A stretch of DNA of 64,000 nucleotides from Chimonanthus salicifolius (GCA_013350335.1 CM023540.1:19473828-19537827); one strand, 5' to 3'. Positions 44,001-51,808 are shown, numbered from the stretch's first letter. A program made the numbers and translations. Notes: generated from the sequence alone by a model not told the origin.

Positions 44001-44247
44001 TCTAGATGAGTCAACTGGGTTGCTTGCTTAAAGGCCATTTCCAACCAGATGACTACCTAGCTGGACAGGTGACACTGAACTTTGGACAGGCGTGCAAGAT
44101 AGACTGTCATTGCTCATCTTTTTCTCTCCCTCTCATTTCCCCCTTTCTCTATATCAGGTAGCATCCATGGCATCCCTTTTGAAACAGCGAAGGACTGCAC
44201 TAGACAAAAGGATTTTGAAGATTTCAGAACTGGGGATATCTGTGTGA
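29011..44247 (+). CDS. RHIP1: RGS1-HXK1-interacting protein 1 homologue, eight exons
   Basis: Exons are 29011-29208, 35580-35646, 35872-35949, 36201-36253, 39092-39228, 42536-42600, 43124-43182 and 44158-44247. All splice at GT-AG, the phases agree, and the product is 248 residues. A Ser/Ala-rich N-terminus leads into [13 protein letters not shown] and [13 protein letters not shown]. One hydrophobic segment spans about residues 99-113. It is followed by [20 protein letters not shown], a charged coiled-coil-like stretch (133-178), and [20 protein letters not shown], ending SELGISV. I recognise this as plant RHIP1, described as bridging the G-protein regulator RGS1 and hexokinase 1 in glucose signalling. 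The name rests on memory of the Arabidopsis protein. Intron 1 is 6.4 kb; introns 1-5 carry transposons and a long inverted duplication. Confidence 0.85.
29544..30510 (+). mobile_element. 5'-truncated LINE fragment with RNase H domain
   Basis: [21 protein letters not shown] starts an RVT_3-type RNase H at 29572. The 3' half is [20 protein letters not shown] at about 30298-30356. It ends in a pyrimidine-rich tail, AATAAAATTGTTATCTTT, and an A-tract near 30498-30508. One frameshift lies before the nested MITE. The fragment is in RHIP1 intron 1, sense orientation. Confidence 0.8.
29786..30215. mobile_element. 430-bp hAT-type MITE inside the LINE fragment
   Basis: The 8-bp duplication GGATGGAG (29778-29785 and 30216-30223) flanks terminal inverted repeats CAATGTTTTAAAACCCGAC and CAATGTTATCAAACCCGAC (the latter read from the right end). 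The GACCC/GGGTC-rich subterminal parts surround an AT-rich middle. Excision of the element plus one duplication restores the RNase H frame ([12 protein letters not shown]). Confidence 0.9.
30511..32100. mobile_element. Mosaic of LTR-retrotransposon fragments
   Basis: Two related blocks, 30515-30600 and 31945-32040 (AGAGCTTATG and ATGAAATCAAA phrases), lie either side of other LTR-like DNA. Next to the second block GCTCTGATACCA (31927-31938) is the reverse complement of TGGTATCAGAGC, the initiator-tRNA-Met primer site of Copia elements, so a minus-strand LTR end lies just above 31938. Between them, 31030-31745 has an LTR-like layout: CACAATAAATACCCCATTG near 31316 as a TATA region, and TGGCGCGCC near 31720 as a possible primer site. 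Boundaries could not be set. Confidence 0.45.
31927..31938 (-). other. Copia primer-binding site remnant
   Basis: On the minus strand this reads TGGTATCAGAGC, the classic Ty1/Copia primer site for initiator tRNA-Met. It marks the junction between an LTR and the leader of a decayed element. Confidence 0.65.
32204..32285 (-). mobile_element. tRNA-derived SINE-like fragment
   Basis: On the minus strand TAGCACAATTGG resembles a tRNA A box, and a GGTTGCAAC block followed by CTATGGGTGTC matches the 3' part of the SINE-like piece at 20820-20860. It is short and decayed, without an intact B box. Confidence 0.35.
32300..34379. other. RHIP1 intron 1, middle part
   Basis: No gene was seen. There is a short (CT)n run (32640-32658) and a 25-bp local duplication (CATTGTAGGAGACCTAAAAAT, 32693-32742). 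Loosely repeated AGGGTAGAYCC phrases occur at 33880-34030. The rest is AT-rich intron. Confidence 0.5.
34380..34548. repeat. Imperfect foldback element
   Basis: CTTTGATTCAGAATCTCCAG at 34400-34420 and ATGGTAGATCCAAAGTT at 34438-34454 are inverted later as AACTTTGGATGTACCAT (34479-34495) and CTGGAGATTC...AAAG (34497-34515). The outer arms also pair loosely. It resembles a small MITE hairpin about 130 bp upstream of the large inverted repeat. Confidence 0.55.
34680..35646 (+). repeat. Long inverted repeat, left arm (contains exon 2)
   Basis: These 967 bp, covering the 3' end of RHIP1 intron 1 and all of exon 2, are present again in reverse orientation at 36879-37843. By eye the arms differ at about four substitutions and two or three small indels, roughly 99 % identity. 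The arm ends exactly at the last base of exon 2, before the GT donor. Confidence 0.95.
35580..35646 (+). CDS. RHIP1: RHIP1 exon 2
   Basis: 67 nt, phase 0 in and phase 1 out, encoding [20 protein letters not shown] and FK. The acceptor ATTTTTTAG and donor GTGATT flank it. An antisense copy of the whole exon lies at 36879-36945. Confidence 0.85.
35872..35949 (+). CDS. RHIP1: RHIP1 exon 3
   Basis: 78 nt, phase 1 in and out, encoding [26 protein letters not shown], which includes the single hydrophobic segment. A second acceptor, GCTTTTAG ending at 35838, is followed by the same ATGAGTT bases and is exactly 33 nt upstream in frame. It would add 11 residues ([11 protein letters not shown]). Confidence 0.85.
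36201..36253 (+). CDS. RHIP1: RHIP1 exon 4
   Basis: 53 nt, phase 1 in and 0 out, encoding [18 protein letters not shown], the most distinctive block of the family. Flanked by TTTATTTCAG and GTAGCC. Confidence 0.88.
36729..36873 (+). repeat. Direct repeat flanking the inverted copy, left
   Basis: This 145-bp T-rich segment starting CATTTTTTCCCTTCTATTC is repeated at 37841-37993 on the far side of the inverted copy, with an extra TTCTTCAT there. Together they look like a 145-bp duplication of the insertion site. Confidence 0.9.
36879..37843 (-). repeat. Long inverted repeat, right arm (antisense exon 2 copy)
   Basis: Reverse complement of 34680-35646, lying in RHIP1 intron 4. It begins with antisense exon 2 (CTTTGAATTTCTTGAAG) and ends at ATCAATGGGTCAT. 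Its plus-strand sense is intron, so it does not change the protein directly. Because exons 3 and 4 lie between the arms, the transcript can fold into a near-perfect 0.97 kb duplex with a 1.2 kb loop. Confidence 0.95.
37841..37993 (+). repeat. Direct repeat flanking the inverted copy, right
   Basis: 153-bp partner of 36729-36873. Its first three bases (CAT) overlap the end of the inverted arm, i.e. a 3-bp microhomology at the junction. Confidence 0.9.
37995..38085. repeat. Compound C-run, (CT)n and (AT)n microsatellite
   Basis: A run of 21 C (38021-38041) is followed by (CT)n to about 38064 and (AT)n to 38085. It lies directly after the right flanking direct repeat in RHIP1 intron 4, suggesting a fragile or slippage-prone site. 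Confidence 0.9.
39092..39228 (+). CDS. RHIP1: RHIP1 exon 5
   Basis: 137 nt, phase 0 in and 2 out, flanked by TTTGGCAG and GTAACC. It encodes [19 protein letters not shown] through [19 protein letters not shown] to HAKL, a charged helix with heptad-like spacing. Confidence 0.87.
39245..39720. repeat. Tandem duplication in RHIP1 intron 5, period about 276 bp
   Basis: CATCTTGCTTTAGTT is followed by GATAAGCTCAAT, a T-run, a G-rich run, a TTGCATTCTT-like block and a CCATCCAAAT block at 39248-39420. The same order recurs at 39525-39712. The G-rich parts differ in length. Confidence 0.75.
39796..41420 (+). pseudogene. LINE ORF1-like RRM fragment split by a Mutator-like element
   Basis: A Ser/Pro-rich leader ends in [20 protein letters not shown] (RNP2 = LYISNL) and [10 protein letters not shown] at 40063. 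After the inserted element the frame continues [17 protein letters not shown] (RNP1 = RGFAFVRF) and [17 protein letters not shown]. Together this is a full RNA-recognition motif. Rejoining across one 9-bp duplication restores the frame exactly. A stop follows at about 41343. Plant LINE ORF1 proteins often start this way; a retrocopied RRM gene is the alternative. Confidence 0.7.
40064..41160. mobile_element. Non-autonomous Mutator-like element, 1.1 kb
   Basis: A 9-bp duplication GTTTCATAC (40055-40063 and 41161-41169) flanks inverted termini CTATGAAGCACGGATACG and, from the right, TAAGAAGCACCGATACG. Subterminal GGATACG/CGTATCC words are repeated many times. The interior has a GC-richer, non-repetitive segment (about 40255-40600), an AT-rich tandem block (40700-40985) and an (AT)n run (41021-41044). 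No transposase was seen. The GC-rich centre may be captured foreign sequence. Confidence 0.85.
41749..41849 (+). mobile_element. Polypurine tract and decayed LTR
   Basis: TTGAGGGGGAG (41750-41760) directly precedes TGTTGTGGGACCCACTTC. This is the layout of a Copia 3' LTR junction. The LTR matches the minus-strand solo LTR at 4825-5119 over its first 45 bp (TGTTGTGGGACCCACT and TCATGTGGGACCC) but then runs into a T-tract and ends near TTCTACA at 41849, so it is internally deleted. Confidence 0.6.
42308..42470. mobile_element. Possible small MITE
   Basis: GGGGTTACCGTAGG at the left and CGAGGTAGTACCCC at the right are roughly inverted. The middle contains an imperfect palindrome, GAGGGTAAGTGTAAAAA against TTTTTACCCTTACACTC. 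The size and structure fit a MITE, but target duplications were not fixed. Confidence 0.4.
42536..42600 (+). CDS. RHIP1: RHIP1 exon 6
   Basis: 65 nt, phase 2 in and 1 out. The acceptor is CTCTGCAG and the donor GTAAGT. It encodes [21 protein letters not shown] after the split Lys codon. Confidence 0.87.
43124..43182 (+). CDS. RHIP1: RHIP1 exon 7
   Basis: 59 nt, phase 1 in and 0 out, between TTGTTTAG and GTAAGT. It encodes [20 protein letters not shown], a conserved block. Confidence 0.87.
44158..44247 (+). CDS. RHIP1: RHIP1 exon 8 with stop codon
   Basis: The acceptor is CTATATCAG. The exon encodes [20 protein letters not shown] and KISELGISV, then TGA. The 3' UTR follows; no canonical AATAAA was found within 500 bp, as is common in plants. 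Confidence 0.87.
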   Translation, partial: VASMASLLKQRRTALDKRILKISELGISV

Positions 44248-45479
44248 TGGTTCTAGATCCTGAGGCTACTGAATAGATTTTTTTGAATCCCCATCGCTGT
44301 GACAGATTACCGGCCACTACAGAGTTGTGATGAAAGAACTGTTCTTTCTTTTACCCTTTGTTTTTCATTTTTGCAATTCTCTTAATGGCTGGATTTTTCC
44401 AGTCAGCTTTATCTTGCAGTTCTTTTATTTTCTACAATGACTCAGTGATTAATATTTTGGGAAGCTGGGCAGGCGATGGGGAACTTCTCTTCGATTTTTG
44501 TTTTCTTTAAGGAATAATCCATATTTGCAGGAAGAATATGGTACAAATGTACACTGATGGTGACTGTACATGTAGGGTCCTCTCTTTGATTGAAATGCCA
44601 AGTACTCGCCATGAATCTCTCGATTGAAAAGTAATTCTGATTCTCTCAATTATATCCCTTAAATGTAACTCGCCTAACAAAACAAATACACCATTTTGTT
44701 AGTATTACTATTCATCATTGTGAAATTATTATTGAACATAAAATATTGTAATTACACATGTTTAACTCACCATGTCATTACTCCATGGTCCATGTGTTCC
44801 ATGTGTGGATTTCTATTGCTTATGGTCGCTTCATAGCTCTCTCTCTCCATGTTATTATCAGAGAACATCATTGGAGGTAAAGTTTCACAAGATTTTATCA
44901 TCTCTACCATATTATAACATCCGTTTAATCTTTATAGATATGCAGAGATAAAAGATTAGTAAATGATGTTAAAGTGGAGTTGAATTTTTTTTTTTTGAAA
45001 TGGTTCATATATTAATAGATAAGAAACACAAGAAACACAAGAGGTGCAAATAAATAAAAAAAACAAACAAAAGCTGGAAGAAAATCTCTCACAAGAAGGG
45101 CAAACTAACAGTGAACAACTCGAGATAAATGGATCAGATTAAATCAAATGCTTTACTCTTTTATAGCAGTAAATATGAGCATGTTTACTCTTTCATGGCA
45201 GTACATATGAGCATGTTTACGAACTTCTTGAGCAACAAAGGTATAAAAGCTTGCTATCTTCAAATCGTAGCTTTGATTCCCTTTCATTAGTAGGTGAAAA
45301 AGGAGTGAGATCATGTCGTACCTTCTATGTAGTTCTGTGTAGGATTTTCTTATAACTTGCATATGACATTCTTTTAAGGGCCAAACATTTTAAACAAAAT
45401 ATAATCAATTAAATTATTTGTTTCATTTCTTGGGTTTTTGCAAACTCGTGTGCTCAGTCCCTAGGAACTTAGTATCTTT
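44248..45479. other. 3' UTR of RHIP1 and spacer
   Basis: Sequence after the RHIP1 stop codon. The first few hundred bases are probably 3' UTR. No other coding region or element is supported up to the LINE fragment; a near-direct repeat (TACTCTTTYATRGCAGTA) occurs at 45155 and 45186. Confidence 0.5.
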
Positions 45480-46249
45480 CGAGATGGTCACCTAGGTTGA
45501 AATGTGCTTGGTAGTTGCTCCCAACAGTGATTGTTTGATTTCTTTGGAAAGGAAGGAATGCAAGACTTTTTGAAGGAATATTGTCATTGGAAAGTGATCT
45601 CTTCTAAAAAGTCAAATGGAGATGGTTTGTGTGGTTGTTGGCAAACTCTAATTTTAAAGGTCTTAAAATCAACGATCTTATGTTGTCATGGGAGGGTTGT
45701 ATGAAGTCTTGAAATAGGAATGTAAAGGTGAAGGAGAAGTGGGTCCCACCTCAATTGGATACTTGGAAATTTAATATAGATGGAGCCTCCAAAGGGAATT
45801 CGGGTCTAATATGGATTGGCGGAGTGCTTCGAAATCACATAGGTGAAACTTCCATTGTATTCAATGAATTGGTGGGTATCAAGGATTCAAATGAAGCTGA
45901 AATTTTAACATTAGAAAAACTCTCTTCATTTGCAAGATTCTTGGTCAAGACAATTTGATTATAGAAGGGAATTCGGCAAATGCATTCAAATGGGCTTTGG
46001 GTTTGAGGCGGCCACCTTGGAGATTGACCAATGTGGTTAGGTAAGTGGGAATCTTGGCTAAAGAGATGAATGTTTATTTTGCTAAAGTTGTGCGATTAGT
46101 TAATGAAGTGACGGATTATTTCGCTAAATTGGGAGTTGACAACCATTAAGCAGGCATTTTTCTTATTTGATTCTCTCTTTTTTTGTTTTCTGTACTGTTT
46201 TTTTTCCTTTTATTTTAATGAATTTCTTTTTGTGACTGCTAAAAAAAAA
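45480..46249 (+). mobile_element. 5'-truncated LINE fragment, RNase H to poly(A)
   Basis: The text SLERKECKTF-like/FEGILSLESD near 45540 is followed by WVPPQLDTWKFNIDGASKGN at 45740-45800, the start of an RNase H domain with the N-I-D-G-A motif. After a frameshift near 45945 come FKWALGLRRPPWRLTNVVR and YFAKLGVDNH. The tail is pyrimidine-rich, then TGACTGCT plus an A-tract at 46241-46249. The left boundary is approximate. Confidence 0.8.
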
Positions 46250-46864
46250 TATAAGAAAACTGATTTGGTTATTGAAATTATAACTAGGATTGATACCATA
46301 TGTCATTTCTTTCTTGGTCAATAATGAACATTTGTTACAGAGGCCTCTGTTTTTAAGTCTGCCTAAGCCCTTTGTTAACCTTTTTTTTTTTTTTTTGGTT
46401 AATTTTTTTTTTATGAAGTGGTTATCCAGAGGCCTTTTCTCATATAACTTGAGAATGAATATGGTGCTTCCTTGACCGCATGCAGCTGGTGCTAGCTAAA
46501 CCTAGACACAAGTCATTATATCAAACACATAGAATATATTTAAAATAAAATAAAATTTATATTTAAGTAGATATAAATATATTTACTAGGTGTGGCCCTT
46601 ACTAATAGTTGGGAAAGTGAAAATATGTGATCCAGTATAATTGATTTCTTTTGGGACAAAACGGTAGATGGGTAAGAAAAGTAAAATGGTTATGTATTTA
46701 TGTGCATATTTATTGCTATCATTTAAGTTTGTGTTGTATTTATATAGATCAGTTGTAAATCATTAAAACCAAATGTTTTGATTTTAAAAATTGCTAGAAC
46801 GTGATAAATTAATTTCACCATTTCTAACCAACATTTGTATTTTGTGCAAGCATTTTATTAGTCA
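46250..46864. other. Spacer
   Basis: AT-rich sequence with T-runs (46380-46398, 46405-46414). No gene or element seen. Confidence 0.5.
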
Positions 46865-47281
46865 AGGTTTCAAAATTCGCCCGGCCGAAATAATTCTCTT
46901 CTGATTTTTTTTTCAAATTTTGGCTGGTTTTTTTTTTTTTTTTTAATGTTATCTGAATTAAAATAAAAAAAATTAAAAAATAGATTTTTTTAAAAAATAT
47001 TTTTTGGAAAAAAAATACATTTTCAGCCGATATTTTACTGATATGGCCAAATATCGGCCGATATATTGGTGAAACTCAACGTCGATTTTGATTTTTTTAA
47101 AAAATTTCGGTCGATATTCAAGATATTCGTTGATATTTTGGGCCGATACATCTCGTAAATATCCTTGATATCTTTCTGGGAAGGCCGATACATATCCTGT
47201 CTGCCGATATGTATCGGCCTTAAAAAACTGATACATATTGGCCAATACGATATGTATCGACCGAAATTATCACCTTTGGAC
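46865..47281. mobile_element. Probable Mutator-type MITE, 417 bp
   Basis: The 9-bp duplication TATTAGTCA at 46856-46864 and 47282-47290 flanks it. The ends are loosely inverted (AGGTTTCAAAATTCG against AGGTGATAATTTCGG, with a six-base offset), and both subterminal parts are rich in CGATA/TATCG words. The 90-codon minus-strand frame inside is a chance ORF in AT-rich DNA. Confidence 0.6.
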
Positions 47282-47290
47282 TATTAGTCA

Positions 47291-48187
47291 TTCTAGTAAA
47301 TCATGTAATAGTTACTATCTGGTTATATTTTTACACTTAATTTGGAGAACATTTCTCTTTTGAAAAGACAACCATATTGTTCTGAAGAATCATAATGGTG
47401 AAAGTGTTTGTAATTTCAATGCCCATATAGAGGATGAAGAGTCGTTATATTAAAATTGGAGATCATTTTTGTAATTCAATAAAAAAAAGTGTCTTTTTTC
47501 AAAAAAGAAATTAGTGTCTAGTCTAGAGATAATTCACCATAAACACTCGACATTTAGAGAGAATCCACCATAAACACCGATTTGTGTCTGTTTTTTTTTT
47601 TTTTTTAAATAATTAAAGACGTGAAGCAATTTTTTCCAGTAAATGTGAAGCTCTGGATAAATTTTGGCAAATTTGTATTTGGTTTCAAATGCAATGATCC
47701 AGTGCCGGACTTTGAAAAAGGCTTGCAATTAGTAGATAACCACACAACAGAAAACACAACTCACAGTTAAAATTTTCGAGCCCTTTATTTTCTCCAATGT
47801 AGTGTTAATAATCATTTTTTTAATAATCCTTGGGGCATGTGTAAATCTCTCAATTCACACAAGCCAGGTACAAAACAATGAAGAGTAACCCTTTTTGTGT
47901 TCAGGAGAATTTGATCCCAAGACCTACTGCAAACATGGGTGGATTTTAACAATCAAGCCAATCTCATCTTTTACAACTAATACTAGTTGCAGGAAAATAT
48001 TCCTCATGGAGTTACTCATTGACTTAATCAGTGGGTGTGGATTGGAAAATGTTAGTCCAAAATGATCAAAGATTATTTTGATAATAACTAAACCATTGAC
48101 TTGTGGTACTAATATTTGCATTGGAGTTTTTGTTATAAGACAGATAATATATTTTGCCTCCATTACATCATGAGTACCAAAAGGCCT
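47291..48187. other. Spacer
   Basis: No gene was found. AT-rich, with a T-run near 47590. The short minus-strand ORFs show no recognisable similarity. Confidence 0.5.
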
Positions 48188-48530
48188 AAGAGCAGAGTCA
48201 AACACAAATCTGATTGACTCATGACTACTGCTCTTGAAAAATGAGCCTGTAAAAGACCAAGCTGAATGAACATCAAATGGCTCATGAACGATGTCTGATA
48301 AGCCAGTGCAAGATCGAACTTCAAGAATAAATCAAATAGCTTATCAAGACCATGAAGAGCAGAGACAACCTTGTGCAAGATCGAGCTGACAAGATTATCT
48401 ATAGGCTTGTGAAGAAGAAGTAGAAAGAAAGGCCTGTACAACATTGTGCATCAACACAAATCAAAAGGTTTTCTTTCTAGAAGAAATTGGCCCAATGCAA
48501 TATCAACCACAACTCAAATCAAATGGTCAA
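48188..48530. repeat. Hairpin array A, six units
   Basis: Successive hairpins have unrelated but self-complementary stems. They are AAGAGCA/TGCTCTT with inner GAGTCA/TGACTC (48188-48235), ATGAGCC/GGCTCAT (48241-48285) and GATAAGC/GCTTATC (48297-48345). Then come a bulged ACAACC/GGCTTGT (48365-48410), TAGAAAGAAA/TTTCTTTCTA (48421-48479), and TTGGCC/GGTCAA with one G-T pair (48487-48530). The main loops are 31-39 nt, except about 13 nt for the inner helix of the first, and share words such as GTGCAAGATCGA and AATCAAA. Function unknown. Confidence 0.7.
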
Positions 48531-48765
48531 ATCTGATGAAGCAGCTGCAGCTTGGAGTAGATGAAGAATACTGAAGACTGTTGCTGCTCAACCTACAAGT
48601 TGTTTTGTATTTACTGTTTTGGATAGGTTATTAGTTTGAGTGTTTAGGATGTTTTGTAAAGTTATTCATATGCTTGAACACTTGGCTCAGCTCATACCTT
48701 AGACAGACTTCTAGGATTATGGACCAACATTATAGATTAAATTGATCTTAGGAATATGGGCATCA

Positions 48766-49325
48766 ATTCCAAAGTCCCTCATATCATATGGAATGGTGTA
48801 AGTCCCGCATTGATGGTTGTAGTTCTAAAACCTTGAATATCATAGAACTATGTAAGACTATCACAATGGCTGTAGCTCCAAACTATTGAATATTACATGG
48901 AGCTATGTAAGACCATTAATATAGCTGCAACTCTAAACCATTGAATATGTAAAAGAGTTGTGTAAGTCGATGATATGGTTGCAGCTCTAAGATAGTTGCA
49001 ACTCTAAGTCATTGGATACCTTAGAGCTATATAAGTCCATTAATGCGGTTGCAATCCAAACCATTGAATATCATAGATGGTGTAAGATCACTTCTTGTGT
49101 CAATCTGTAACATAGCTTTAATCTAACCACTATTCCCATTATATAAGCCCATTGTTACATGTTTGGCATCAGTCTATACATTGTATATCATATAAACTAA
49201 GTGTAAGACCAAACGTGTTGGCCTCAGTTCAAACCGTTAAATATTATGAACTGAGTGTAAGACCAATATCATTGACTGACACATACTTGACAGTAGTCTA
49301 CAACATTGAATATAAAAAAGACTAC
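48766..49325. repeat. Hairpin array B, about ten units with covarying stems
   Basis: Each unit reads stem, a loop of about 17-19 nt like AAACCATTGAATATNAT, the complementary stem, then TGTAAGACC or a near variant. Stems are ATTCC/GGAAT (48766), TAGTTCT/AGAACTA (48820), TAGCTCC/GGAGCTA (48873), CAACTCT/AGAGTTG (48928) and AGCTCTAA/TTAGAGCT (48983, enlarged loop). Next are weak units near 49050 and 49120, AGTCTATA/TATAAACT with one mismatch (49171), CTCAGTTC/GAACTGAG (49223) and GTAGTCT/AGACTAC (49293). The spacing is about 53-70 bp. The array lies in the spacer between RHIP1 and NUP214. It does not resemble a family I know. Confidence 0.85.
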
Positions 49326-49548
49326 GTAAGACCAATAATGGCCTTTGTTGAGCCATCTCTATTCTTCATATTGAGTAACTCTAGTTGAGCGTCATTCTTG
49401 TATTTGAGAGTTTACTCCTGTGCTTCAACATATTATGTTTTTCTTTGAGAGAGAAGAAGAAGGAGAGAAAGGGTCGGTGGACTCTGTTGTGAGATTGGGA
49501 AGAAGGGACAATCTTGAACCCGTAAAGAGACCCTTCGTGAGCGAAATT

Positions 49549-49940
49549 GGTTGACGTTCAAATATGTGCGTAGTAGGCCGAGCAAGGAATTTTATGTGCC
49601 TATAGATCTTGAACATCTATTCGCATACGAAGATCCATTGATTGAATGAATTGAAGAGCTCAAGAAGCAAAGCCAGATTGTACCTCATTGCCATTCTGTT
49701 AGTGAGCGACCATCTGGCAACGGAGGAGAGGGCACATCAGCTCAAAGAAGGAGGATCGATAGAGAGAAATACCCATCATTGCTAGCAATCAACCAACCCG
49801 TCGTCGTGACTATGGGTCTGCCACGTTCGATGCATACTGAGGATGATGACGGTTTAGATGATGGGAACAGTGGTTAGCAGGGTGGTCATGGAGATTGGGG
49901 ACTAACTGGGTTTGATGTAGGTATTACCCCAACATGAGTC
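49549..49940 (+). pseudogene. Possible hAT transposase C-terminal remnant
   Basis: The plus-strand frame reads WLTFKYVRSRPSKEFYVPID, LEHLFAYEDPLIE, a TGA, then IEELKKQSQIVPHCHS, followed by a hydrophilic tail rich in Gly, Asp and Arg with a second stop near 49879. The 'P-I-D-L-[ED]-H-[LI]-F...[DE]-P-L-I-[ED]-W/stop-I-E-E' text is reminiscent of the end of plant hAT-family transposases. The match is short and from memory. Confidence 0.35.
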
Positions 49941-51417
49941 ATATCCAACAGGCACAAGAGGATACACAACGTACACCTCATGGCGGTCCAAATATGCATA
50001 GACAGGGTTGGGTATGCATCACTTGGATAGATGCTCACATGCTATTGGGATGGTTCGACATATGGACAAATGGACGTGGACTCTATCAAGTAATATACGG
50101 TTCATGTCCATTTCTGATCAGCAATCATGACAAAGTTCTAACAGTTGGCAATAGCTATATCCATCTCCATCCAAGCTCATGTCAGTGGATGAGCAGTATC
50201 CAGAAGACACATTAGCAAATCCCCTGTTACCATTTCAAACGACCTTCATATTGATGTTACATTTATTTTATTTTGAAACCAAATTATACAACACTGTATC
50301 ACAATCTATTTGAATATTTGATTGTATTATTTCGGTTTGAGTGATTATCAGTTCAATAAGCAACTCAATAAGTTAGCACAACATTTTTATAGTTTTTTTT
50401 ATTATTTTTCTACATTTTTTGTATTTTTTCATAATTTTGAAATTCTATATTTCATAACTTAACACTCATTAACTAAGTCAATAAATTATCAAAATATTTG
50501 TATAGTTTTTCAAAATTTTCCACAATTTTTTTGTAATTTTTCATCATTTTATTAATAATTTTTAAAATTCTCGATATCGTAACTTCAAAATAATATTTGA
50601 ACATGCAAATGACCAATATTTAATGAAAAATTGCATAACTATAAAGCCCATAAATTTCTAAAATATTTTTTAGAAATAAAAATAATAATCGAATGAGAGA
50701 ATAAAATATCATTCACCGAATTCCACTCCAATATTAGACTGGTATTGTTATGCCCTACTCAAAGGAATAATGAATAATGCCATGAGTTCCTCTTCAGAAT
50801 CATAAGCCAACTCCTCTCTCACCAAAACTAGCAGCACATCTACATTGATCTTCACCATACACTTTAGAGGAGGGGGCCACTCTACCCTTCGGGACTGCAA
50901 CCTATACATCATCATAGATGATACATGCTAATGTGGGCCCAACAACCAACTGTCTTTAAAATGGAAACAAACTAAGAAACGAGGCACATAATGGTTAACG
51001 GTTGATTTTTTTTTTTTAAATACAGGACATTGTGGCATGTGTATTAGGTTGATTGGTTCATTAAAAAAAAAGGGCATATAGATGACATTCAAGAAAACTC
51101 GGCCAAACTTTGGCCTCATTACATCTCAGATCTGAGGCCATGTTTGCAAACCTTTCAAGGTCTGGGTTATATCTCCATTGGTTACCTCATGATTTAGATA
51201 ATAATGACTCGTAAATTTGGATGACCCTTATTTTCTGCCCAACAAACCCACATACCTCCGTACAATGTCAGGTCGGTCCCAATAGACATGATATGTACGG
51301 TTGTTATTTTCAAATTTTCCGCCATGACAAACCCATTTCACTAGTAGGTCTCATAAGAAACCTTCAATAGAAGCTTGAACTCTATTGTCAACATTCTAAA
51401 TTGAGGTGATTACAATT
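49941..51417. other. Spacer
   Basis: No gene was supported. 50220-50700 is very AT-rich with repeated 'tttttcataatttt'-like words. The remainder is ordinary spacer with short T-runs (51008-51017) and A-runs. Confidence 0.5.
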
Positions 51418-51574
51418 TTTTTTTTTTGAATTTAAGTGTAGAAAATCTTGGAATATCTAGTGTAAAACCCCCAAGGGACCCCTTACCCTAAGTGCACACC
51501 AGGTTAGTTCACAGGGTTCGGACCTGTCACGTCCCACTTCTTGAAGCGAGACACAACTAACTGAACTACACCCG
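51418..51574 (-). mobile_element. tRNA-derived SINE
   Basis: Read on the minus strand from 51574: GGGTGTAGTTCAGTTAGTTG (A-box-like TAGTTCAGTTAG) and, about 35 bp on, ACAGGTCCGAACCCTGTG (a B box with its T-stem). After about 80 bp of tRNA-unrelated body it ends in an A-tract (T-run at 51418-51427 on the plus strand). This is the normal layout of a plant SINE. The tRNA part cannot form an acceptor stem, so it is not a tRNA gene. Confidence 0.75.
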
Positions 51575-51659
51575 CGTGGATCATCACAGATTTTTTTTCA
51601 CATGGAATGTTGTATATTTTCTTATTAAAGCCTTTTGTCATAACCAAATTCTTTCCAAA

Positions 51660-51808
51660 AGACTAAAGCCTTGTCCAAAAACATTAGGAGAAATGGTCAC
51701 ACCGAGTAAGCCTACAGGGAGTGGCCCTTCATTGGAGTCACTAGAGATTGAACTCAAGACCTCAATCCTGAAGTCGTGTCTCAACCACTAGGCCAACTCC
51801 TTAGGGCT
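51660..51808 (-). mobile_element. Second tRNA-derived SINE, same orientation
   Basis: On the minus strand AAGGAGTTGGCCTAGTGGTT starts a tRNA-like head (A box TTGGCCTAGTGG near 51795). TCTTGAGTTCAATCTC near 51744-51759 serves as B box. The head differs from the neighbouring SINE, so the two are separate families. The 3' end is not sharply defined. Confidence 0.6.

Noticed and set aside
46973..47245. 90-codon minus-strand ORF
   Set aside because: It is produced by AT-rich and TATCGGCC-rich sequence of the small Mutator-type element.
48766..49325. CRISPR-like array (regular repeats with variable segments)
   Set aside because: This is plant nuclear DNA, there are no cas genes, the 'variable' parts are self-complementary stems instead of spacers, and the repeats are imperfect.
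51480..51574. tRNA gene on the minus strand
   Set aside because: A and B boxes are present but the 5' and 3' ends do not pair as an acceptor stem and an A-tailed body follows, so it is a SINE head.
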